Shown here one piece after another: positions 8,347 through 17,667 of a DNA stretch of 64,000 bases. How positions within the stretch are numbered: the stretch's first letter is position 1; each line of letters starts with the position of its first letter. A program made the translations under genes and the position numbers. The DNA is taken from positions 1,302,001-1,366,000 of the forward strand of contig NZ_CP141614.1 in NCBI RefSeq assembly GCF_035593265.1. The letters are read 5' to 3'. Source of the DNA: Limnochorda sp. LNt (lineage in GTDB: Bacteria; Bacillota; Limnochordia; Limnochordales; Geochordaceae). The notes under the pieces were generated by a model. The model searched no databases and had not been told where the DNA came from. It worked only from the letters and a program-made list of their open reading frames with translations.

Positions 8347-9357
8347 TTGAAGGGTCTGGGGCGCTACATCGCATCCAAGGTCGGTTGGTACGCCCTGGCT
8401 TTTTTGGTCGCGATCCTGCTCAACTTCCTCCTGCCCCGCCTGATCCCCGGCAACCCCATCGACGCCCTCATCGCCCAGTACATGCAGGGCACGGTGGAGG
8501 CGGCCGTGGCGGCCAAGGCGTACCAGGCCTTCATCGAGGACTTCGGGTTGGACCAGCCGCTGTGGCGGCAGCTGCTGGGTTACGTCGCCAACGTGCTGCA
8601 CGGCGACCTGGGGCGCTCCTTCTCCCTCTACCCGGCCCGCGTGCGGGACATCATCGCCCAGGCGCTGCCCTGGAGCGTCGCGCTGCAGCTGCCCGCCATC
8701 CTGCTGGGGTGGCTCATCGGCAACTGGCTGGGCGCCCTCGCGGCCTACAAGGGCGGGCGGTTCGACTCGACCTTCTTCGTGGCGGCACTGGCTCTCTCCA
8801 ACGTGCCGTACTACGCCATGGCCATCCTGCTGTTGTACTTGCTGGCGGTGGTGGTGCCCATCTTCCCCTCGGCTGGGGGCTACAGCTTCGGCATGACGCC
8901 CGCGCTGTCGCTGCGCTTCGTCATCGACGTGCTGCATCACTATACGCTGCCCTTCCTGTCGCTGGTGCTCATCTCCATCGGGGGCCAGGCCGTGGGGATG
9001 CGCTCGATGGCCATCTACGAGCTGGGGGCCGACTACGTCAACTACTCGACCGGGATGGGGTTGCGCGAGCAGAAGGTGCTCGGGTACGTCTTCCGCAACG
9101 CCATGCTGCCCCAGGTGACTGGGCTGGCCCTCTCCCTCGGCACCATGGTGGGAGGCGCCCTCATCACCGAGATCGTTTTCTCGTATCCCGGCATCGGGTC
9201 GCTGCTCTTTCGGGCCATCTCGACCCGAGACTACCCGTTATTGCAGGGGGGCGCGCTGTTGGTGGTGACGGCCGTGCTGGTGGCCAACCTCCTCGTCGAC
9301 ATCGCCTACGGCTTCATCGACCCGCGCATCCGGGCCGTGCGCCTGGGGGAGCGGTGA
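8347..9357 (+). CDS. ABC transporter permease, DppB/OppB type
   Basis: A 336-residue inner-membrane permease. The N-terminus YIASKVGWYALAFLVAILLNFLLPRLIPGNPID is the usual OppB start with the PGNP motif, followed by several membrane helices and the EAA loop near LREQKVLGYVFRNAMLPQVTGL that contacts the ATPase. The TTG start has an AGAAGGGGTGG purine tract before it. It forms the channel with the DppC-type permease, whose ATG lies 5 bases after this stop. Confidence 0.93.
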   Translation: MKGLGRYIASKVGWYALAFLVAILLNFLLPRLIPGNPIDALIAQYMQGTVEAAVAAKAYQAFIEDFGLDQPLWRQLLGYVANVLHGDLGRSFSLYPARVRDIIAQALPWSVALQLPAILLGWLIGNWLGALAAYKGGRFDSTFFVAALALSNVPYYAMAILLLYLLAVVVPIFPSAGGYSFGMTPALSLRFVIDVLHHYTLPFLSLVLISIGGQAVGMRSMAIYELGADYVNYSTGMGLREQKVLGYVFRNAMLPQVTGLALSLGTMVGGALITEIVFSYPGIGSLLFRAISTRDYPLLQGGALLVVTAVLVANLLVDIAYGFIDPRIRAVRLGER

Positions 9358-9361
9358 CGCC

Positions 9362-10222
9362 ATGAGCCAGACGCGCAAGAGACTGCGGCGGGCGTTGCGG
9401 TCGAGGCGGTTCGTGGCCAGCGTGGCGCTGGTGGCGGCGGTGCTGGCGTTCGCGCTGCTGGGCCCCGTGCTCTACCCGCGCGATCCCCGGGCACTGGTCA
9501 GCCTCTCATACGACCCGCCCTCCCGGGAGTTTCCCCTGGGTACCGATAACTTCGGGCGAGACGAGCTGGCGCTGTTGATGCACGGCACCCGCACGTCGCT
9601 CTCCATCGGTGCCATCGCGGGGGCCATCGCCGTGGCCATCGGCACCGTGGTGGGCACGGCCGCTGGCTATTGGGGCGGACGCGCAGAGGAACTCCTGATG
9701 GGCGTGACCAACATCGTCATCACGCTGCCGTCCCTGATCGTGCTCATCCTGATATCGGTGGCGCTCGACTCACGGTCGCTGGCGGTGATGGGCATCATCA
9801 TCGGGCTCACCTCCTGGCCGTGGACAGCCCGGGCGGTGCGGGCGCAGGCCAGCAGCCTGCGGGCCCGGGAGCACATCTACGTCGCCCGGCTGTCGGGCGC
9901 CAGCGACGTGTCCATCATGCTTCACGACGTCATCCCCTACATGCTCTCGTACCTGGGGATGGCCTTCACGCTGCAACTGGCAGGGGCGGTGCTGGCCGAA
10001 GCCGGCCTGAGCATGCTGGGCCTGGGCCCGTCGGGCACCATCTCGCTGGGGTTGCTGTTGCAGTGGGCCCTGCTCTGGGAGGCGGTGCGGCAGGGGATCT
10101 GGTGGGCCTTCCTGCCGCCGGTGATCCTGTTGACGCTCATCGCCTTCGGACTGCAGCTCCTCAACGCCAGCCTCGACGAGATCTACAACCCCAGGCTGCG
10201 GAGGGAGAGGCAGGCGGCGTGA
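9362..10222 (+). CDS. ABC transporter permease, DppC/OppC type
   Basis: A 286-residue permease: a short basic N-terminus, a first membrane helix (VASVALVAAVLAFALLGPVL), then FPLGTDNFGRDELALLMHGTR, the signature of OppC proteins (LGTDxxGRD), and the BPD_transp_1 domain with SGASDVSIMLHDVIPYMLSY as the ATPase contact. It pairs with the preceding permease. The stop overlaps the GTG start of the next gene (GTGA). Confidence 0.93.
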   Translation: MSQTRKRLRRALRSRRFVASVALVAAVLAFALLGPVLYPRDPRALVSLSYDPPSREFPLGTDNFGRDELALLMHGTRTSLSIGAIAGAIAVAIGTVVGTAAGYWGGRAEELLMGVTNIVITLPSLIVLILISVALDSRSLAVMGIIIGLTSWPWTARAVRAQASSLRAREHIYVARLSGASDVSIMLHDVIPYMLSYLGMAFTLQLAGAVLAEAGLSMLGLGPSGTISLGLLLQWALLWEAVRQGIWWAFLPPVILLTLIAFGLQLLNASLDEIYNPRLRRERQAA

Positions 10223-11325
10223 GCGAGCTGTTGGTGGCCGAGGGGATCAGCGCCCGCTACCGGGTCGACGCGGACGAGCCGCCCGTGCGGGCCGTCGACG
10301 ACGTCTCCATCGTGTTGCACGAGGGCGAGTCGCTGGGCATCGCCGGCGAGTCGGGATGCGGCAAGTCGACGCTGGCCAGCGTGCTGTCGCTCAACGTGCA
10401 CCCGCCCCTGACGGTGACGAGCGGCCGGCTGGAGCTGGCCGGGCATCGCCTGTCGCTGACGGAGCCGGGGTGGAGGCGCCAGGCCGAGGCGATGCGGGGC
10501 AAGGTGGTGGCCCTGCTGCCCCAGGGCGCCATGAACGTCCTCAACCCGACCCGGCGGGTCAGCGACTTCGTCTACGACGTGCTGCAGTCCCACATGCCCC
10601 GCATCTCCCGCAAGGAGGCCGTCGAGCGGGCGGCGGAGCGGTTCGAGCAGCTGGCCCTGCCGAGACGGGCGCTGGACGCCTACCCCCACCAGCTGAGCGG
10701 GGGCATGCGGCAACGGGTGGTGGCCGTGGTCTCGACGCTGCTGGACCCGGCCGTCCTCATCGCCGACGAGCCCACCTCGGCGCTGGACGTGAGCTCCCAG
10801 CGGGCCCTGCTCAAGCTGATGGCGGGCCTGCTGGAGCGGCGCATCATCCGGGGGATCGTCTTCATCACCCACGAACTGGCGCTGCTGCGAGCGGTCACCC
10901 ATCGGGTGGCCATCATGTACGCCGGGCAGGTGGTGGAGGTGGGCCCCACCGAGGACGTGCTGTTTCGGTCGGCCCACCCCTACACCAAGGCGCTGATGGA
11001 CGCCACCATCGTGCTGGAGACGGGGACCCGCCGCCAGCGCATCGAAACCATCGGGGGCGCGCCGCCGAGCCTGATGGCCCCGCCGCCGGGGTGCCGGTTT
11101 CACCCGCGCTGTCCGGTGGCCATGCCTGTCTGCTCCCGGGAGACCCCGCCGGTGGTGACGGTGGGGGCGGGCCGCACGGCGGCCTGCTGGTGGGTGGCCG
11201 AGCGGATGCAACAGGCGGCGGCCCCCGCGGGGGCGGGAGCGGCCGGGGGAGCAGGCCCAGGGGCAGGAGCGGGCGAGGCAGAGGCCGTGGGAGAGGGGCA
11301 CGATACGCGTGCAGCCAGCCAGTGA
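10219..11325 (+). CDS. ABC transporter ATPase, DppD/OppD type
   Basis: A 368-residue ATPase with Walker A GESGCGKST (about residue 40), Q-loop LLPQGAMNVLNP, signature LSGGMRQR, Walker B VLIADEPTSALD and H-loop FITHELALL. The C-terminal oligopeptide-transporter extension has the Cys-containing GCRFHPRCPVAMPVC motif, which in relatives ligates an Fe-S cluster. Here Ala replaces the usual Asp in the Q-loop QD. The last ~45 residues are an Ala/Gly tail. GTG start overlaps the preceding stop, showing tight coupling. Confidence 0.92.
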   Translation: MSELLVAEGISARYRVDADEPPVRAVDDVSIVLHEGESLGIAGESGCGKSTLASVLSLNVHPPLTVTSGRLELAGHRLSLTEPGWRRQAEAMRGKVVALLPQGAMNVLNPTRRVSDFVYDVLQSHMPRISRKEAVERAAERFEQLALPRRALDAYPHQLSGGMRQRVVAVVSTLLDPAVLIADEPTSALDVSSQRALLKLMAGLLERRIIRGIVFITHELALLRAVTHRVAIMYAGQVVEVGPTEDVLFRSAHPYTKALMDATIVLETGTRRQRIETIGGAPPSLMAPPPGCRFHPRCPVAMPVCSRETPPVVTVGAGRTAACWWVAERMQQAAAPAGAGAAGGAGPGAGAGEAEAVGEGHDTRAASQ

Positions 11326-12109
11326 CGGGGCCCTGCTCCAGGTGGAGCGCCTCTCCCGCACGTTCGGGCACGGGCGCCATCTGGTGAGGGCGGTCGACGA
11401 GGTCTCCTTCGAGATGCAGCCGGGCGAGATCGCCTGCGTGGTGGGAGAGAGCGGCAGCGGCAAGTCGACGCTGGCCATGGTGCTGCTGCGGCTCATCCCG
11501 CCCACGGGCGGGCGCATCGTCTTCGGCGGGCGGGACGTGACCTATCTGCGGCGCCGGGCGGAGCTGCGCGCCTACTGGCGTGACGTGCAGGCGGTCTTCC
11601 AGGACCCGTTCTCGTCGTTCAACCAGTTCATGACGGTGGAGCGGGTGCTGGGGCGGACCCTGGGGCTCGAGGAGCGGCGGCTCAGCCGGCAGGAGCGGGC
11701 CGAGCGGATGGCCTGGGCCCTGGAGCGGGTGGGGCTCGACCCCAAGGGGGTGCTCGGCAAGTACTCGCACGAGCTGAGCGGTGGCGAGCGCCAGCGGGTC
11801 ATGATCGCCCGGGCGCTGGTGGTGCGGCCCCGGCTGCTGGTCGCCGACGAGCCCACGACCATGGTCGACGCCTCGTCACGGGCGACCATCCTCAACCTGC
11901 TGCTCGATCTGCGAGAGCAGTATGGGATGTCCATCCTCTTCATCACCCACGACGTGAGCCTGGCCACTTACGTCAGCGACACGCTGCTGGTGATGTACCA
12001 GGGGCGGATCGTGGAACGGGGCGACGTCGAGCGGGTCACGAAGCAGCCGGAGCATCCGTACACCAGGCGTCTGTTCGCCGATGCGTTCACGTTTGCCAGG
12101 AGGGGGTAG
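11309..12109 (+). CDS. ABC transporter ATPase, DppF/OppF type
   Basis: A 266-residue second ATPase of the heterodimer. Walker A is GESGSGKST, Q-loop VFQDPFSSFNQFMTV, signature LSGGERQR, Walker B LLVADEPTTMVD, and H-loop FITHDVSLA. It ends with HPYTRRLFADA, the normal OppF C-terminus but without the Cys extension. The start (GTG 11309) lies 17 bases inside the upstream ATPase gene. In place of the usual SALD the Walker B region has TMVD. Confidence 0.92.
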   Translation: MQPASDGALLQVERLSRTFGHGRHLVRAVDEVSFEMQPGEIACVVGESGSGKSTLAMVLLRLIPPTGGRIVFGGRDVTYLRRRAELRAYWRDVQAVFQDPFSSFNQFMTVERVLGRTLGLEERRLSRQERAERMAWALERVGLDPKGVLGKYSHELSGGERQRVMIARALVVRPRLLVADEPTTMVDASSRATILNLLLDLREQYGMSILFITHDVSLATYVSDTLLVMYQGRIVERGDVERVTKQPEHPYTRRLFADAFTFARRG

Positions 12110-12116
12110 CGTCGCG

Positions 12117-13787
12117 ATGGAGCCGGCACGCTTGGGGGTCAACTACTGGCCGGGTTACGCCGGCCCGTGGATGTGGCGGGACTTCCGGGAGGAGGCCATC
12201 GCCGAGGATCTGGCGGCGCTGGGGGCTGTGGGGGTGGAATACACCCGCAGCTTCGTCTTCTGGCCCGACTTCATGCCGGAGCCCGATCGGGTCGACGAGG
12301 GGGCCGTGGAGCGGCTGCGGCGGTTTCTGGCACTGCACGAGCGAGCGGGGCTGGGGGTACACCTCACCTTGCTGGTGGGGCACATGAGCGGAGAGAACTG
12401 GCCGCCCCGCTGGATGCGCGACCCCGGCCAGCTCTACACCGACCCGGCACTGCTGCTGGCGCAGGAGCGGCTGGTGAGGGCGGTCGTCGAGGCGGCGCGC
12501 CCGAGCAGGGCGCTCGAGGGATACGTGCTGACCAACGAGCTGCCGCTCTTCACGGGGCCGGCGCCGGCCGAGGCGGTGCGGGCCTGGGCGTCGAGGATGT
12601 ACGGGCTGGTCAAGGCGCTGGATCCCGGGCGACCGGTCAGCATCGGCGACGGGGCCTGGTACGTGCTGGGCGGGCTGGCGGGGGCCTTCCGGCCGACGCT
12701 GCCCCAGGACGTCATCGCGCCGCACCTCTACCTGGCCGAGACGCACCCCGAGCGGCAGATCGCGGCCTACGGGCTGGCGATGGCGGTGGCCAGGCGGCTG
12801 GCCGGCGCCCACGGCAAGGCGCTGTGGCTGGAGGAGTTCGGGGCGACGCACTCGGTCTTCGGGGAGGAAGAGGTGGCCGAGTGGGCGCGGCGGGTGGCCA
12901 TCGAGGCCCGGCTGCACGGGGCGAGCCACCTGGGGTGGTGGTGCGGGCTCGACTTCCGGGAGGAGCTCGCGGACGTGGCGCCCTACCGGCATCACCCGCA
13001 CGAGATCGCCTTCGGCATGCTGAGGGCCGACCGCAGCCCGCGGCCGGTGGCGCAGGCGCTGCGGGAGGCGGCGCGGGCGCCGCTGGAGATGCCGGAGCGG
13101 GTGGGGCTGCTGGTGCCGTCGTATGCGTACCGGGCGTACCCGTTCAGCGAGCGGCCGGGCGGGGTGCTGCAGCGGGCGCTGCTCAACGCGTACGCGGCGC
13201 TGCGGCAGATGGGCTACCTGCCGGAAGCGGTGCTGGAGGAGGACCTGTTGAAGGCGGAGCATGGCGTGGGCGGCGGCGGGGGCGCGGCCGGCGCCGTCGA
13301 CAGCGAGGTGGGGCGCCGGACCGGGGAGCTGCCGGCCGTGCTGGTGGCGCCGGCGGTGCAGAAGCTGCTGGCGCCGACGTGGGATCGGCTGGCGCAGTAT
13401 CCGGGGCGGGTCGTCTACAGCTACCTGCACGGGACGGCCGTGCGCTCGCACGAGGGAGGCTGGGTGTCGGCCGAGGCGGCCCGACGGTTCTTCGGAGGGC
13501 GGCCTCACAATCGCTTCAACCTGGCCGAGCCGGCGCCCCGGGAGCTGGTCTGGGACGGCGGGCGGCTGGCGCTGCCGGCGGGCCCCGACCCCTTCAGCGA
13601 GACGCCGCTCGTGCTGGAGCCGGAGGGGGCCGAGGTGGTGGGCCGCGACGACCGGGGGCGGCCGCTGTGGGTGCGGGTCGACGGGCGGCGTGACATGCTG
13701 CTCTACCCGCTGGAGGCGCTGGCGGAGGAGCCAGAGACGGTGGCGGCCTTCTACCGGGCCGTGCTGGGGAGGCGCCCGGGCCGGTGA
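12117..13787 (+). CDS. clan GH-A glycoside hydrolase (GH5/COG3934-like, putative beta-mannanase)
   Basis: A 556-residue cytoplasmic enzyme with no signal peptide. The N-terminal ~330 residues form a TIM barrel starting LGVNYWPGYAGPWMWRDF. Likely catalytic residues are the acid/base Glu in TNELPLF (about 141) and the nucleophile Glu in WLEEFGAT (about 240), the Asn-Glu/Glu-Phe-Gly layout of clan GH-A. The rest, with VGLLVPSYAYRAYPFSERP, resembles a trimerisation or Rossmann-like domain. ATG 12117 follows AGGAGGGGG by 10 bases and sits 8 bases after the ATPase stop. The substrate is inferred to be a mannoside or galactoside. Confidence 0.82.
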   Translation: MEPARLGVNYWPGYAGPWMWRDFREEAIAEDLAALGAVGVEYTRSFVFWPDFMPEPDRVDEGAVERLRRFLALHERAGLGVHLTLLVGHMSGENWPPRWMRDPGQLYTDPALLLAQERLVRAVVEAARPSRALEGYVLTNELPLFTGPAPAEAVRAWASRMYGLVKALDPGRPVSIGDGAWYVLGGLAGAFRPTLPQDVIAPHLYLAETHPERQIAAYGLAMAVARRLAGAHGKALWLEEFGATHSVFGEEEVAEWARRVAIEARLHGASHLGWWCGLDFREELADVAPYRHHPHEIAFGMLRADRSPRPVAQALREAARAPLEMPERVGLLVPSYAYRAYPFSERPGGVLQRALLNAYAALRQMGYLPEAVLEEDLLKAEHGVGGGGGAAGAVDSEVGRRTGELPAVLVAPAVQKLLAPTWDRLAQYPGRVVYSYLHGTAVRSHEGGWVSAEAARRFFGGRPHNRFNLAEPAPRELVWDGGRLALPAGPDPFSETPLVLEPEGAEVVGRDDRGRPLWVRVDGRRDMLLYPLEALAEEPETVAAFYRAVLGRRPGR

Positions 13788-13809
13788 GCTCGGGAAGGAG
13801 CGACGTGGC

Positions 13810-15373
13810 GTGCGAGGCATGCTGCTGACGCTGCCGGGGCTGACGGTGGCGGGGCGAGTGGCGGGCGAGCCGACGGCGGTCGAGGGCGGTCTCGTGGTGC
13901 CCGGCAGGGCCGTGACGCTGCTGCATCCCTTCGGGGCGGCGGGGCGCTACTACCGCCACGGCTGGCACTCCTGGAGCCCGGTCGAGTGGGTGGCGGTGCC
14001 GGGCGGCCGCGCGGAGGCCGGGGCGAGCGGCGGGGCGCCGGCGGACGACCGGGCGGCGGCCCTCTACTCCGACGACGATGCCCGCTACGCCGGCGCCTGG
14101 AGGCCGGGCGGCAGCGGGTCGGGCCGTCGAGGGGTCCGACGGGCGGGTGCTGCTGCTGGGCGCGCTGGACGTCGGCGCCCGGATCGAAGCCGACGACGAG
14201 GTGCTGCGGGGCTTCTACGAGGGCGGCCCCGAGGGCGACGGGGGCGCTGTCGGGGCCGCTGGCGCCGCCGCGGAGCCCGCCTGGTTCGTGGCGTACGGGG
14301 AGCGCAGCGAGGCCTTCGCCCGCTATGCCGAGCAGCTGGGCCGGCGGCTGGGACGGCGGGCTCGGGGCGGGTCGCCCCGGGTCTGGTGCAGCTGGTACGG
14401 CTACTACCGGGACATCTCGGAGGCGCGCCTGGCCGCGGCGCTGCAGGGCCTCGCAGGGCTGGCCTTCGACGTCTTCCAGGTGGACGACGGGTGGCAGCGG
14501 GCCATCGGTGATTGGCAACCCAACGGGCGCTTCCCCTCCGGCATGGCCGAACTGGCGAAACGCATTCACGACGCGGGGATGCGGGCGGGGCTGTGGATGG
14601 CGCCCTTCATCGTGGCGCCCGCGAGCCCGATCTTTCGGGAGCATCCCCATTGGCTGGTGCGGGACGACGACGGCCAGCCGGTGGTGGCGGGCCACAACTG
14701 GGGCGACGCCTATTACGCCCTCGACACCACGCACCCGCAGGCGCAGGCGTGGCTGCGGAGCCTGGTCGAGCGGGTGCGGGAGTGGGGCTACGACTACCTC
14801 AAGCTGGACTTCCTGTATGCGGCGGCGATGCCCGGCCGGCGGCACGCGCCCGTCCCCCGGGAGCGGGCTTACCGGGAGGGCCTGCGGGTGATGCGGGAGG
14901 CCGCGGGCGACGACGTCTACATCCTGGTCTGCGGGGCCCCCGTCATCGCCTCGCTGGGGCTGGCCGACGGCATCCGGGTGGGGCCCGACGTGGCACCGTT
15001 CTGGGAGATCCCTTACGGAGGGGGCGGGGCGTCGGCCCGCACCCTGCCCAGCTCACGCAACGCGGTCTGGACGAGTGTGGAGCGCCTGTGGCTGCAGCCG
15101 CTCATCCACACCGACCCCGACGTGGCCTACTTCCGCACCCGCCACAACCTGCTCGCCGAGCGAGAGCGACGGTGGCTGCAGGATCTGGCCCGGGTGGCTG
15201 GGTTTCGCGCCACGTCGGACCCGCCGGAGTGGCTGACGGGCCAGGAGCGTGCCGAGCTGGCGGCCTTCTTGCAGGAGCGGCCACGAGTCGAGCGGGTCGG
15301 CCCGTACCGCTACCGGGTGGACGACCGGGAGGTCGACTTCGGGCCGGCACTGGCCCGAGACGGGCAAGGATGA
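13810..15373 (+). CDS. alpha-galactosidase, GH36 type, apparent frameshift near 14100-14140
   Basis: The first ~95 codons (13810 onward, GTG start, GGAAGGAG upstream) encode a GH36-type N-terminus with YYRHGWHSWSPVEWV. The frame then changes by one base in a G/C-rich stretch and continues from about 14125 as VLLLGALDVGARIEADDEV to the stop. The catalytic part is intact: FQVDDGWQRAIGDW, DYLKLDFLYAA with the nucleophile Asp, and RVGPDVAPFW with the acid/base Asp. It would cleave terminal alpha-galactose from imported oligosaccharides. The frameshift may be a sequencing error or a recent mutation; the downstream frame alone opens at 14078. Confidence 0.8.
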
Positions 15374-15374
15374 G

Positions 15375-15407
15375 GAAGGGGACGGGTCCGCCGGGCCCGC
15401 CCCCTTC
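15375..15407. terminator. bidirectional hairpin between convergent genes
   Basis: GAAGGGGACGGG pairs with CCCGCCCCCTTC across a 9-base loop, in the 57-base gap between alpha-galactosidase (plus) and arsR (minus). GAAG/CTTC ends give a short A/T flank. A shared terminator is the simplest reading. Confidence 0.55.
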
Positions 15408-15430
15408 GCGGACGTGACGCCAGGTCGCCT

Positions 15431-16018
15431 TCACCCATCCTCGTCGGGCCATCCCATCTCCTCCGCCGGCTCCTCATCCCAATCGACCCGCTGGGCCGGC
15501 TTGCGCCCTCGACGCCGCACGTTGTCGCTGCGCCGGACGAGGCGTCGCCAGGCCTCCCACTGGCGATCCCGCTGCCGCACCGGGTTGGAGAGGTTGCCCC
15601 AGAAGAAGAGGCGGGGCGTCAGCCGCCCCATGGCCCGCAGGACCGTCAGCGGGCCGTCCGGCAAGGCCCGGCAGTGGACGAAGGATCCGGACGGACGGCT
15701 CTCGATGAAGCCCGCCTGCGCCAGCACCCGCAGGTGGTAGGAGACGGCCGACGCCTTGAGGCCGAGCCGATAGGCGATGACACGAGGCTCCACCGAAAAC
15801 GGCTGCAGCACGACCATGGCGAGGATCCGCAGGCGAGTCCCGTCGCCCAGGGCACGAAAGCACAGGGACCAGAGCGCGGCCTCTTCCTCGGTCATGTCGG
15901 GCGCGGGAAACGCCATCGCATAGAGGTCGGTGGGCATGCGGTCCTCGAGGGCCTCGAAGTCCTCCGGGGCCTCTCGCTGTGCGCCCCGTTGGGTGCCTTT
16001 CGTCGTCGACCTGGCCAT
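15431..16018 (-). CDS. ArsR-family transcriptional regulator
   Basis: A 195-residue regulator. About residues 45-120 form a winged helix: ALWSLCFRALGDGTRLRILAM, then AYRLGLKASAVSYHLRVLAQAGFIESR as recognition helix and wing. The Arg/Trp-rich C-terminal extension is unusual. No Cys pair for arsenic is present, so the signal is unknown. ATG 16018 has AGGAGG 6 bases upstream. It is divergent from the HybA-like gene with a 571-base intergenic region carrying a perfect palindrome. A truncated copy lies at 22440-22739. Confidence 0.85.
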   Translation of the reverse strand: MARSTTKGTQRGAQREAPEDFEALEDRMPTDLYAMAFPAPDMTEEEAALWSLCFRALGDGTRLRILAMVVLQPFSVEPRVIAYRLGLKASAVSYHLRVLAQAGFIESRPSGSFVHCRALPDGPLTVLRAMGRLTPRLFFWGNLSNPVRQRDRQWEAWRRLVRRSDNVRRRGRKPAQRVDWDEEPAEEMGWPDEDG

Positions 16019-16197
16019 GACGCGCCTCCTCACGGTCCTCGCGGAGGCGGCGCACGAGGCCATTACGGCGGAGCAACGGCCGATCCCTGCGGAGCGGGCG
16101 GCGCCAGGTCAGACCCCCGATGGGTGCGCGAGGGGCGGGGTGGGGCGAGGGCCGGGGTGGGGCGCGCAGCGAGGGTGTCCCGGGTGTGCACCAGGCG

Positions 16198-16226
16198 TTT
16201 TTAAATACCTTTTCAAAAAAGCCTCG
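16198..16226. promoter_or_regulatory. conserved AT-rich block
   Basis: TTTTTAAATACCTTTTCAAAAAA stands out in GC-rich DNA and is kept at 22852-22877 in the duplicate locus. The halves TTTTTAAA and TTTTCAAAAA give partial dyad symmetry. It could be an UP-element, a promoter core or a second regulator site. Confidence 0.4.
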
Positions 16227-16385
16227 TCACGTAGGCGAGGGGTATGCCACGGCGCGCGGGGCCGCCGGGGCGGGCCGCGACGATCTCGAAGCGCTGGGGG
16301 CCGTCGTGGTGGGCCTGCGGCCAGGGGGCGTGGAGCAGGTGCAGGGTCGAGCTGCGAGGCCCGAGACGACGGGTTCGCGACACTC

Positions 16386-16401
16386 TTCAACGATCGTTGA
16401 A
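16386..16401. promoter_or_regulatory. candidate ArsR operator
   Basis: TTCAACGATCGTTGAA is a perfect 16-base palindrome between divergent arsR and hybA-like genes, and it is unchanged in the duplicate at 23112-23127 although nearby bases differ. The TTCAA...TTGAA form matches ArsR-type operators. Confidence 0.55.
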
Positions 16402-16589
16402 ATGCGCGCGAGGGGGTGGAGGAGGGTCGGGCAAGGCGAGCAGGGTCATGGGGCAGCGACGCGGCGCCGGTCGCGAGCGATGTCACGGGCGCAAGATTGC
16501 TGCAAGGCCTCTGAACGGCGGCGGTAAGCCTCCTGTCAGCGCAGAGTTAGTGCCAAACGTCACAGTAAGGGGCGGGGGCGATCATCGCT

Positions 16590-17504
16590 GTGAAACAGGC
16601 ACCCCGTCCCGGAGTGAGCCGCCGGGGTTTCTTTCAGATCGGGGCGGCCATCGCGTCGGCCATCGGTGCCGCTTCGCTGGGCGCAGGGCGCAAGCCCGCG
16701 GCACGAGCGGCCCAGAGCGAGCCGGCGGGCGACTCCTGCGCCATGCTGGTCGACCTGACCCTCTGCGTCGGCTGCGGCATGTGCGCCTACGCTTGCCAGG
16801 AGCAAAACGGCTGGACGGGCGACCCCGACGGGCAGGAGCTGTCGGCGGACCGGTGGACGGCCGTGCGGGAGGTGGCGCTGGAGGACGGCGACACCCGCTT
16901 CGTGCGCACGCAGTGCTTCCACTGCCAGGTGCCCTCCTGCGCGGAGGCCTGCATCGTGGGGGCGTTGCGCAAGACGCCCGAGGGGCCGGTGGTCTACGAC
17001 GCCGGCCGCTGCATCGGATGCCGCTACTGCATGATCGCCTGCCCGTTCGGCGTGCCGCGCTACGAGTGGGACGACACGTGGCCCGAGGTGGTCAAGTGCG
17101 ACTTCTGCGCCGAGCGCATCGCCCGGGGCCAGCAGCCCGCCTGCGCGGAGGCGTGCCCGACGGGGGCGACCCTCTTCGGCCGGCGTTCGGAGCTCATCGC
17201 CGAGGCGCGCCGGCGCATCGACCAGGAGCCCGACCGGTACGTCCCCCACATCTACGGGGTCGACGAGGTGGGGGGCACGTCGTGGCTGTTCTTGTCGGAC
17301 GTGCCGTTCGACAAGCTGGGCTTCGCCCGGGTGGCCAGCGAGCCGCCGGCCTACCGCACCCGGGCGTGGATGCGGCTGGTGCCGGGCCTGGCGGTCGGGA
17401 TGGCCGGCTTGTTGACGGGCGCCTACCTGCTGGAGGGGCGCAACGGCGGCGACGACAAGGCGCGAGACTCTGAGCATCCGGCGCAGGGGGGCGAGCGCCG
17501 GTGA
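16590..17504 (+). CDS. Tat-exported four-cluster ferredoxin, HybA/DmsB-like
   Basis: A 304-residue electron-transfer protein. Residues 10-15 (SRRGFF) are a twin-arginine signal with a following hydrophobic stretch. Four Cys motifs follow: CVGCGMCAYAC, CFHCQVPSCAEAC, CIGCRYCMIAC and CDFC...CAEACPTGA, the normal set for four [4Fe-4S] clusters. The C-terminus has a membrane helix (LVPGLAVGMAGLLTGAYLLEG), as in HybA, which anchors it beside an NrfD/HybB-type quinone-reactive membrane subunit. That partner is missing here: the sequence diverges right after GTGAAGCCACG, the first codons of nrfD in the duplicate. The GTG start was chosen from the conserved upstream region. Confidence 0.88.
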   Translation: MKQAPRPGVSRRGFFQIGAAIASAIGAASLGAGRKPAARAAQSEPAGDSCAMLVDLTLCVGCGMCAYACQEQNGWTGDPDGQELSADRWTAVREVALEDGDTRFVRTQCFHCQVPSCAEACIVGALRKTPEGPVVYDAGRCIGCRYCMIACPFGVPRYEWDDTWPEVVKCDFCAERIARGQQPACAEACPTGATLFGRRSELIAEARRRIDQEPDRYVPHIYGVDEVGGTSWLFLSDVPFDKLGFARVASEPPAYRTRAWMRLVPGLAVGMAGLLTGAYLLEGRNGGDDKARDSEHPAQGGERR

Positions 17505-17667
17505 AGCCACGCTATGGCGTTTGCCGGGACCGGGATGGGGAACGGGGAAGCATCCCCCTTCCCATGCCGAATACGGCCGTGAAAACCTGCAGCGGGCTGG
17601 ATACTGCGCGGGAAACCCCGTGGAAAAGGACTTCGCCGCCGGGACAGCTGTAACACCCTACCAGGTC

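Noticed and set aside
6574-8940. 788-codon minus-strand open frame
   Set aside because: It lies opposite the binding protein and permease genes, has shadow composition, and shows no motif.
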